Positions 52,594 to 61,942 of a stretch of 64,000 nucleotides of DNA are shown here, piece by piece. The stretch is from Daphnia pulex. Lineage: Eukaryota > Arthropoda > Branchiopoda > Diplostraca > Daphniidae. The stretch covers positions 11,036,001 through 11,100,000 of the forward strand of contig NC_060024.1 in NCBI RefSeq assembly GCF_021134715.1. The letters run 5' to 3'. The notes under the pieces were generated by a model. That model worked only from the letters and a program-made list of their open reading frames with translations. It was not told the origin of the DNA and searched no databases. Position numbers and translations under genes: made by a program. Every line of letters begins with the position of its first letter. The stretch's first letter is position 1.

Positions 52594-53639
52594 TGCAGAA
52601 GAAAATGGTTTTGAACCGGACGCTCTGTTTATTGAATTTTTTGAACATTTTAAAAAGAAAATAAAAATTATTTCATATAGTGTGTTTTTTTTTATTTATT
52701 ACAGATATTACATGGTTAAGGTTTAACATTGGTTTATAGGGTTAAGGGTATAGATTTAAGGGTTGATAGGTGTATGTTATCGGGGTTTGAAGGATTGGAA
52801 GGTACAAGTCTGTGGGGCTTGGAGTTTAATTGGTAGGGATACATTTGTAGGGTTATAGATTAAATGAATTTTTATCCAAACTTGAAATATCCTCCTTCCC
52901 CCCTCATACATCCACCACTTTCCCAACCCCAAAAACATGTTTATTATTTGTTTGACATGAACATCCCATATTTGTTTTTGTTGCTTCTGAACTTATAAAC
53001 GATTAAACGGTAAACTGCAAGTCACGATGACAATTTAACAAAATATGATGCAACTTCGGTAACACAACATCAGCACCAAGGAACGGCCAGTTGAACTTGA
53101 TGTAGAAAGAAATTTCACCAGCATAGGTTTCAACAACGTGCCACATCGGACAGCAACTACGCGAACATAAAACACTAAACCTATTAACAAAATGAAATTA
53201 ATTAATCTAGATGAATAAATGTCACTTTACGTTATTTACAAGAGTTAAAGCACTCAGCTGGCTGCATCAAATCCATGTGTACGTTGGGCAGCAACAAAGA
53301 AGCTCATACTTTTACTAGACTGATAATCCTATTTATAAAAAAAAAACTAAATTACTATCAACTATCAAGGAAACAATGTCTTAAATTACAAAAACAAAAA
53401 AGACAGAAGTCAAAGTAAACTATGCAAACACAATCCTTCAGAATAAAAGTTGCAAAAGAACCTACAGGCCTACAGCTAGCAAGCATTAACAAGGTAGACA
53501 ACTGAAAAATCTACAACAAATAAGGTAAGAGATAGTCACCGACTTACTAAGTCTGTAGTCTCACAGTCAGAAAGTTGAACATATTTACCTGAATAGTTCT
53601 GAAGTGTTTCTTACAAAACGTACAGCCGGTACAGGAAAC

Positions 53640-54292
53640 AGAGGAATTTATCCTTGGCATGGTTGTCCAATTTCAACGAGCTCAATTTCACCTACATGAG
53701 GGGAGAAAAGAGTTACTTATAACAGGAAATCAAATGCGGTTTTGTTTTCTTCTTTTCAGACCTGGAGTGTTACAATTCTGGCTCGGCATCACTCAATGAG
53801 GGGAAAGAATTGAGGTAATCACTAGTTGTGATTGTGATAGGTAAATGATTTTCAATCTTTTCATTGGTATCCAACTCTTACGGCACTCTGTGAAGAACTC
53901 TATAAACAAATAATGGTTAAAGCTTTATTAAACTATCTATTATACTGCAGCCTGCAGGATTCTCACTTTTCAATGCTTGGCATTTGTCTCTCAATTCAAT
54001 AGTGGGTGGTGTCAAGTGAAGAAAGTTGGTGATCTTCATCAACTCTACCTTGGCAAATTTACCGGGTGGTGTTGCCCCCGGAACAACCCAGCCCTGATGC
54101 AACTATGCAAGGCCAGCAGGACACTAGCTGGATGGAAAGACCTGGCACCTGGCCTAACTGAGGCCCAGTCTTGATCAAAAGCTCGTTATGTTTGAACGTG
54201 AACTGCTGCTCTCTTGTATACTTTAAGTCCGTAAGATCTCATATTCAACGACTTGTTCGGACTCAGATCCAGCGAACGGAGTTCGTCATCTC
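53640..54292 (-). pseudogene. MRPS35: Decayed mitochondrial ribosomal protein mS35 (MRPS35) gene copy with introns
   Basis: Minus-strand exon-like pieces are 54,292-53,967, 53,899-53,762 and 53,691 to about 53,640. They read in order FDQDWASVRPGARSFHPASV, then PPGKFAKVELMKITNFLHL, then ELDTNEKIENHLPI and SDYL, then VKLSSLKLDNHAKDKF. These match the mS35 order as I recall it (DQDW, FKPSAVPL, IPNFLHLTP, DEKCEKHFPIEID, VKLSSLNLDDHAK). mS35 is a small-subunit protein of the mitochondrial ribosome. Introns with a GTGAGA donor and AG acceptors are kept at the expected places, so this is a DNA-level duplicate, not a retrocopy. The first piece has an in-frame TAA and a frame change, the second also changes frame, and the third runs into unrelated repeat sequence. 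The true start exon and the C-terminal half are absent. Confidence 0.8.
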
Positions 54293-55099
54293 CTAATAAA
54301 TTTAAACAGAAAGCAGGTTACACGTTACAGCACATGCCATTCAGGCATTCACGAATAATCTAATGATACTCACCGCCATTGTAAAAAGATGATAGTTACT
54401 ATACACTTTTTGAATTTTTTCATTTTTGCGAAATGATGTGGGACAATTAGAAATGGGTCTAGTTGACACAAACTGCTGAAATTACGTAGGTTGACAATCG
54501 TGTGCAGACATTTTATTTGACTCTTTTTTAGCAGACTATAATACAAGTTTCATAGCCATCTATGATTCACATTTACAACTACTCATATTGAACAATAAGT
54601 CTTCGCTCGCCGAGTCTCCGCCATTTTTTTTCGAACACCGATCGTTATTCGTATCGTTATTCGTACAGCGTATTTTCTTTCCTCACATATTTCTTCATAG
54701 AAATGGTATTTCCCGTTTGGATTGTTAGATGTTACTGAATCTTAATTATTTGTGTGTGAATTTAGTTATTTGTGTGGTAACCTAGCCTATAATTTCTACT
54801 TGGAAATTCCAGCTGATCATGTGCAGAGATGCAGAGCCTGAGTACATTTTGCCAAGATGTCGTCTCTTTTTCCTGTACCGGCTGTACGTTTCGTAAGAAA
54901 CAATTCAGAAGAAATCAGATAAATATGTTCAACTTTCGAACTGTGAGATTTAAGTTAGTTGGTAACTATGTCTTAACTTGCCTGTTGTAGAACTTTAGTT
55001 GTCTATCTTGGAAAAGCTTGCTAGCTGTAGGTTCCTTTGCAACATTTATTCCAAAGAATTGTGTAGTTAACTTTAACTTCATTTGAGATCCTGTGTCCT
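53945..55099. other. Central spacer of the inverted repeat
   Basis: This stretch of about 1.15 kb is not mirrored between the two sides. The left half holds the 5' part of a decayed mS35 gene. The right half holds a diverged second copy (54,842-55,085) of a sequence that also lies in the right arm at 55,380-55,640. Homology between the arms stops at TATTATA on both sides. Confidence 0.85.
54842..54919 (+). repeat. Cysteine-rich exon-like module, spacer copy
   Basis: In one frame it reads TFCQDVVSFSCTGCTFRKKQ. It closely resembles the right-arm module at 55,406-55,455, which reads SCTGCTFCKKHFRTIQ before a GTAAAT donor. At the matching place this copy has ATAAAT, so the donor is lost. Confidence 0.5.
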
Positions 55100-55144
55100 T
55101 ATAATAGATATTTTGATAAAGCTTTAACCATTATTTGTTTATAG

Positions 55145-55400
55145 AGTTCTTCACAGAGTGCCGTAAGAGTTGGATACCAATGAAAAGATTGAAAATCATT
55201 TACCTATCACAATCACAACTAGTGATTACCTCAATTCTTTCCCCTCATTGAGTGATGCCGAGCCAGAATTGTAACACTCCAGGTCTGAAAAGAAGAAAAC
55301 AAAACCGCATTTGATTTCCTGTTATAAGTAACTCTTTTCTCCCCTCATGTAGGTGAAATTGAGCTCGTTGAAATTGGACAACCATGCCAAGGATAAATTC
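55145..55400 (+). pseudogene. MRPS35: Second copy of the 3' mS35 exon fragments, right arm
   Basis: This is the mirror image of the left-arm exons at 55,145-55,282 and from 55,353 to about 55,400, on the plus strand. The 5' exon present at 54,292-53,967 is missing here because the palindrome boundary (about 55,100) lies within the preceding intron. It is non-functional for the same reasons as the left copy. Confidence 0.75.
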
Positions 55401-55405
55401 CTCTG

Positions 55406-55455
55406 TTTCCTGTACCGGCTGTACGTTTTGTAAGAAACACTTCAGAACTATTCAG
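55406..55455 (+). repeat. Cysteine-rich exon-like module, right arm copy
   Basis: This module reads SCTGCTFCKKHFRTIQ and ends at CAG followed by GTAAATATG, a good splice donor. The C-x2-C-x2-C spacing hints at a small zinc-binding motif. It begins directly after the mS35-like VKLSSLKLDNHAKDKF piece in another frame. The mirror copy in the left arm lies at about 53,589-53,638 on the minus strand. Confidence 0.5.
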
Positions 55456-56449
55456 GTAAATATGTTCAACTTTCTGACTGTGAGACTACAGACTTAGTAA
55501 GTCGGTGACTATCTCTTACCTTATTTGTTGTAGATTTTTCAGTTGTCTACCTTGTTAATGCTTGCTAGCTGTAGGCCTGTAGGTTCTTTTGCAACTTTTA
55601 TTCTGAAGGATTGTGTTTGCATAGTTTACTTTGACTTCTGTCTTTTTTGTTTTTGTAATTTAAGACATTGTTTCCTTGATAGTTGATAGTAATTTAGTTT
55701 TTTTTTATAAATAGGATTATCAGTCTAGTAAAAGTATGAGCTTCTTTGTTGCTGCCCAACGTACACATGGATTTGATGCAGCCAGCTGAGTGCTTTAACT
55801 CTTGTAAATAACGTAAAGTGACATTTATTCATCTAGATTAATTAATTTCATTTTGTTAATAGGTTTAGTGTTTTATGTTCGCGTAGTTGCTGTCCGATGT
55901 GGCACGTTGTTGAAACCTATGCTGGTGAAATTTCTTTCTACATCAAGTTCAACTGGCCGTTCCTTGGTGCTGATGTTGTGTTACCGAAGTTGCATCATAT
56001 TTTGTTAAATTGTCATCGTGACTTGCAGTTTACCGTTTAATCGTTTATAAGTTCAGAAGCAACAAAAACAAATATGGGATGTTCATGTCAAACAAATAAT
56101 AAACATGTTTTTGGGGTTGGGAAAGTGGTGGATGTATGAGGGGGGAAGGAGGATATTTCAAGTTTGGATAAAAATTCATTTAATCTATAACCCTACAAAT
56201 GTATCCCTACCAATTAAACTCCAAGCCCCACAGACTTGTACCTTCCAATCCTTCAAACCCCGATAACATACACCTATCAACCCTTAAATCTATACCCTTA
56301 ACCCTATAAACCAATGTTAAACCTTAACCATGTAATATCTGTAATAAATAAAAAAAAACACACTATATGAAATAATTTTTATGTTCTTTTTAAAATGTTC
56401 AAAAAATTCAATAAACAGAGCGTCCGGTTCAAAACCATTTTCTTCTGCA

Positions 56450-56872
56450 CGAGTTTAAACGCAACCCGCCACCACCGCTGCGGCAATGAGACAAAAAGCG
56501 ATGGTTTAGTTTTGCGGAAATCTGCGTCAGTTAGGTTACAAGTTTTTCATAATCAATAACTTCTGTTGAATTTTGCATCTACTATACTGGTGCAAATAGC
56601 TATCCTATGTGTTTGGTAGTTGATGGTTGTTTAAAAAACAAACAATGGTGAGTTTTTTTGGCTACTCAGAACACCCCATTGTTTGTTTCTTAAACAACCA
56701 TTTTCTTAACTACCAAACACATGGAATGGCGATTTGCACTAATAGATTACATGCAAAATTCTACGCGAGTTGTGGAATAGGAAAAATTTGTAACTTGACT
56801 AACGCAGATTTGCGCAAAACATAAACCATGGCTATTTGTTTCATTGGGTAGTGGGTTGCATTGTTTAAATCG
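56450..56872. mobile_element. Fold-back element, right arm mirror copy
   Basis: Mirror image of 52,171-52,593. Together the two copies form small hairpins nested inside the giant palindrome. Confidence 0.65.
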
Positions 56873-56909
56873 CACATGCTGTTATAGGACATGTCTACGG
56901 CCCCCAGAG

Positions 56910-57165
56910 ATAAGTATCTGGACCGAGAAAAAGAGAGAAGTACGAGGCAAGTTTTTCCGGGGAGATGTAGTCATACTAGGCTTCCGGGTTAGACTCATGA
57001 CCCTCCACAAGTTTTCATCGGATCATGCGCCTTCCAAGTCCCCGTTCGACCAGAGCCCTCCCCTCCTCCTGGTTTCACAGCGGGTGAGTGACCACCGGCG
57101 GGCGTTGGTTAGTGGTTAGTTAGGGAAACGGGGCCACAGAAAAGAAGGGAGCCCAGATATGCACT
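56910..57165 (+). repeat. Dispersed repeat R1, copy D
   Basis: Plus-strand mirror of copy C, in the right arm. The central blocks are the same as in copy A. Confidence 0.75.
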
Positions 57166-58265
57166 TGTCATTTATCTAACAACTACACAATCTATCAGTC
57201 TTGGATTACAGCATTCTCTCGTCGGTTTTCACCAGCGTGGGTGTGATCAGTAGCGAAGGATTACCCTGTAAGCAGAATGAACATTTATTTGGAAAATATT
57301 CAAACGAGGTTGTAGCAACAGAAAGCAGTACCTCAAATCAAGTGGACCCGTGTAAGGAAGTAAACAGGGAGATTCAAGGGTAGCAGCCAACGGGTTACCA
57401 AAGAACCTTGTCGACTGTATAGTCCTTTTTCTTCAAACAACATGACTTCTCATAAAGTCTATCATGCTACATTAGAAACCTAAAACCTGTAAATAAAAAA
57501 TAAAGTAACCTTGTCTATAATTTGTGGCATCAATGTGCTTAATGTCTATGATCTAAAAGAATAATTAAACTCAAACATTAGATAGACTTAAGTGCAGAAC
57601 AATACTTTAAATACATATAGGACTGCAACAAAATAAGTTCAGTGACATGACAAGTAAACTTACACACTAAACCACCAATCGGTTATGTAAGGTTCTCTAG
57701 AAGATGGAATAAGAAATTGGTCCATGCTTGGGTTGCAATCTGGCAAGTCTCATAGAATGATTCAGCCGATAATAGTGATGAATCCTAATAAAAGATGAGA
57801 AGATTGACTATGTTCCAGCAATACTTTACTAAAGCTAGCATTGGTTGTTACCACTCTCTGTCATTTGGATGACATATTCTGTAGGATACCAACACAATAG
57901 TTGACAGTACTGGCTTCATGCACCTTTCACATTTTTTCCTGGAAATGGAGGAGAAATAATGATGTTATTAAACACATATTCAGTAAACAACACATGCAAA
58001 ACAAATTGCACAGGAAATCTAGTCAATTTACCAACGAATTCATTGGTAATTTTCGAAGAAGATAGCTGTAGCTGAACTTTTGACAACGAACCGCCATTAG
58101 CCCATATGTGACACAACAAACAACATTCTTTCACGCCATCTATTTGACACGTTCAAAACTCAATATCTAAAGGAATGACCTTAGATAGTCACAAGTCATA
58201 AAAGTAATCAAAAAGACCATTTCTCTTTGCTTAAATTAGCACGGAATCTATAGAATTCTACAGAG

Positions 58266-58653
58266 AACAAAGCTCACTTGTTAGTTTCATGCAAATTTTC
58301 CGGAAGTATACCGGAAGTAAGGGATAGCTCCTTAACCATTGAGCTGTCGACAAAATAAACCAAAAATTCATGATCTACGTGAAATTTGGGGTCGATTAGG
58401 TGTAATTTAAAAGAAATCCAGAATTTGGTCAAAATCGAAATTTTTCCTGAACTATAGTTCAGGATAATTCTCGAAACCGGAAGTACGCGAACGTACAAAA
58501 AAAAACATGAACTTTACCACACATTTTACGAGGATCACGAAAATGTGGTTCTTTTGTGCGTCAGATGAATATTTATTAAACTATTGACAGAAATGAGAAA
58601 ACCGGAAGTAGAAAAAAATCACATTATTAAAAATCTAACAAGTGAGCTTTGTT
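58266..58653. mobile_element. MITE-like element, right arm mirror copy
   Basis: This is the mirror image of 50,390-50,777 with the same 19-bp ends. It was present before the inverted duplication formed, because both arms carry it at the same place. Confidence 0.75.
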
Positions 58654-60061
58654 GCTGAAACAGAAACTGGCAGTTATCACCCAAAATTTCGTTATTGTGG
58701 AAGCGAGAAATTTCTTCAGAGATGTGCAAAGTAAACGTTACTAAACTAATGCTTCTTACAGTGGACTGCATAAACGTAACTAAACTGATGCTTCTTTTAG
58801 TTAAAAATCAAAAATGATCAAAGGCTAAGCTGTCTACAGTGTCTAGCGTCAGAAAGAAGAAACGTTTAAAAGAAACATAAAACTTAAAAGTTAAAAGCAA
58901 TGTCCGCTCTAGCTCGTTATCAGTTAGTACTTAATTGAAAGATCCAACAAACAAAGGCAAATATATTTGATAGTTGATACTCACGTAATAGTCTCCCCTC
59001 CAAATTTATATCTCGTCTTTAGTCTTCACCAAAAAAAGCCACCACCGCAGCACCACACAAAACAACAGACCGAGACCGCAACAGACGAAATCGTTAATGG
59101 ACGTCAGTCCAACTTCTACAGTGAGGAGAAGGACTCTTGACATTCGTTTATGTGCCTTGTCTATGGCATCTGTTAGTGATTCCAGACGTTTTAGCACCCG
59201 GGCAACAGCACTTGGACAGTGGATTGCTGAAAGGAAAAATACGAGTTGGTAAGGTAAATCTGCCAGTTGTTCAGATTTTTTTTTTCTATTCGTTAAAGTG
59301 GTTTACTACAAGGCAACAGCAAATGTTAAGTCAAAAAAATATGATGGTAAAGTTTAAAAACCTTTCCACACTATCTTGTCTCGCAACAACAGCATGTTCC
59401 TGGCTCATTTGATCCTCACTCTAGATACTGGCCATGTAATGAAATTGGTTAGGCAGATTGAAGTCCTTTCATTTTCTTTCATTTCCATGTTCACTGTTAT
59501 GTGTAATTTTGAATTAGGACTTCACCAAAAAGAGAATTATCTTACTAGGAAACTTGGTGCAGAAGTAGTTGATTGACAATTCTGGATGTGAGATGTTATT
59601 GTTATTTTTTTAACTTCTTCAGTGGGCCTGGCCTGTGGTATATCTATTCCTGTTTGAAGCAAAATCTGTCTTTTTCCCTGCACTGATGGTTGTATGATGT
59701 TCAAGCCCAATGAGGAGATGGTGATAAGTGTGCTTAAAGCTGCTACTGTCCTTGGTGGCATATTTCAATGTGTTGTTCGTCTGTCATGTCACATCCATGC
59801 AACATATAACATATAAGGATAACGAAACGTAAGCATGGAAAATAAATAGAAGATTATCAATGTTGTATTTGTAAATTTTGCTATGACCGTATAACGTACT
59901 ATATATTTCAGGTTAATTTCATTTTTCTTGTTAATTTATTCTTTATTATAATTATTTTCCATGTTACCAATTTAAGCTCTTGTATCGGACAAGGTTTAAA
60001 TAATTCACTTTTTACTTTACTCCTGCAAAGTCCAACCAATCAAGACAGGGGGAGACTCTGC

Positions 60062-60315
60062 CCAGGTAGATTCCCTGGACATGGAAGAAGAGAGAAGAGT
60101 GCGAGACAAGTTTTGCTAGGTTCGATTAATCATAGTAGGATTCCTAATTAGATTCATGATCTTCCAAAAGTTTTCATCGGATCATCAACCTTTCAAGTCC
60201 CCGTTCGACCAGAGCCCTCTCATCCTCCTAGTTTCATAGCGAGTGAGCGACCACCGGCGAGCGTTGGTTAATTATTAGGGAAACGGGACCAGAGAAGAGG
60301 AAGCCCAGATGTGCC
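60062..60315 (+). repeat. Dispersed repeat R1, copy E
   Basis: Plus-strand mirror of copy B. It is followed about 130 bp later by the CAGCTCAACTT module (60,443). Copy A at the window start is also followed by such modules, though at a greater distance, so R1 and this module may belong to one larger repeat unit. Confidence 0.75.
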
Positions 60316-60442
60316 ATTATCTACATCATAACCTACTTCAATCGAAAATGAAAAATTGTTATCTGACGAAGAGAATACACTTAACACAAACAGTCAGAAC
60401 ACCAACACACTCCAGGATAACACCGCCACCACAGACTCCATG

Positions 60443-60502
60443 TAACAGCTCAACTTGATTTGATAGCACCTTTCACCGGCTGGCCGCACCCAAAAACCAA
60501 GT
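60443..60502 (+). repeat. CAGCTCAACTT module, right arm copy
   Basis: Mirror of 48,544-48,600. It is close to the copy at 1,933-1,990, with CACCTTTCACC followed by GGCTG instead of AGCTG. Confidence 0.6.
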
Positions 60503-60885
60503 TGTGTAAAACAACAATGCAGAAATATCACCTGGCTGTTGAACCTATTTTACAAACTGAACTAGTGAACTTACTATTAAGGAACACATTTATAATGTTT
60601 AATTGAAAAGAGTAAAATCTAATTGACAGGAGTAAAGTTGAATTAAGCACTTGGTCAAATTTGTTATGATGTAAGACATTTTTCGGAGGAGTCGAGAGTA
60701 AACAAGATTTTCGAATTTCACAAAAAAATGTTGTAATTATTAAAATTAAATCATGTAAAACCACGCCCAATGATTCACGTATATTGAAACTAAGATGAAA
60801 CAAAATCTACTCTCTCGTCTTTAATCACCGACATTTATAGCTTTCTTTTAACGAAATTCATAAACATTATTACCTTGTCTACAAG

Positions 60886-61942
60886 CAGCAAGACACACGA
60901 GGCCAGTAGGAGGTACAACATTTCGGCAAAATGTACAGGTAGTTTCAAGTCCGATGATTTTGGCAAAGTGCTTTTTACATGCTAAATCACCCACAAATTT
61001 TACAAATCGATATTTTACATTAATTAAACATTAGATATAAAAGCAGAAATACCTTTCAATTTTCAATTTTAACAAGGTAAACGTCAAGACCATCAAATTT
61101 GGCTGCGTCTTGGAACAGAATGGCTGAATTTTTCCGTCCTTGAACACACCCGCGTTCCCTGGTGGACATTTTAGCCAACTATAGCGACAGCCAATAGATT
61201 TCTGTTCAAATGACTGAACGGAACGACTGGATATTGCTTGATTGCTTGCTGGAATTCGTCACGCCTTCCACTAGCTGGCACGAAACGAATCAAATGAGGA
61301 TGAAGACTAGATTACTCCAGCATATTTCCCTATGACACAACACACAAATGATTTGATTAGCTATTTCTAACTTTCCTTATTTTTTCCAACATAAAAATCT
61401 ATAATATTAACAGAGAGCTTGGGATTCAAGAAAATATAAAACACAATTGTCTGAAGAAATAGAATAACTTTTCTGCCTGTGCGCCTGTGCCTGTGCGGCA
61501 GCAGCAGCTGTTAGGGTTGGAGTTCTGACTAACTTTGTCATCAAACAGTTAAACATGTTGAATCTAAAGGAAATGTGTCAATTAATATAAAATTGTTTCT
61601 GGTTTCTGCAAAATGGACAGCAATGAATCCATGTGATCAGATAATTTTGCCAAGTGGAATTTAGCTTTGGACAGGAAAAGCTGTTTCACATGTAAAGCAC
61701 ATGAAGATAAAACAAAAAAGCAATTATATCATCTTTCTTTAATTAAGGCTTCAGCACTAAATCTCTTTTTGACTGGTCCTTACATTTCTTTACATTTTCT
61801 GACATCTATATTGAAACAATCTAATTCTAATCATTAAGACAAAAAACCTGTAAAAAAACCATGTGTCCAGAGAAGCTGAAGAAGGTAAGAAAAGCAACTG
61901 TAGATTCACCAACACCAGCATAGACAACAGCAGCTTGTTTCG
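60886..61942. repeat. Right-arm-specific segment with cysteine-module copies
   Basis: About 1.06 kb is absent from the left arm, where about 20-25 bp lie at the equivalent place (48,140-48,165). On the minus strand its edge at about 60,975-60,886 reads CKKHFAKIIG, then CTFCRNVVPP and CLAACRQ, ending at a GTAATG donor. Around 61,600-61,680 a weaker copy reads CPFCRN. No complete gene is evident. It may be an insertion in the right arm or a deletion from the left. Confidence 0.6.

Larger units (their letters stand above)
46173..53944. repeat. Left arm of a giant inverted repeat
   Basis: This arm is the reverse complement of 55,100-64,000. Mirror positions add to about 109,043-109,044 from 48,180 inward, and to about 110,153-110,162 further out, because the right arm has additional DNA. 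Several inner open frames are identical between arms, such as 51,660-51,842 and 57,201-57,383, while outer parts differ by scattered substitutions and small indels. The arm contains repeat copies, a MITE, a fold-back element and exons of a dead mS35 gene. No intact gene was recognised inside it. Confidence 0.95.

Noticed and set aside
56910-57165. R1 as a tRNA gene or 5S RNA gene
   Set aside because: GTTCGAC is the only tRNA-like element; no paired T-arm, anticodon arm or acceptor stem could be found on either strand.
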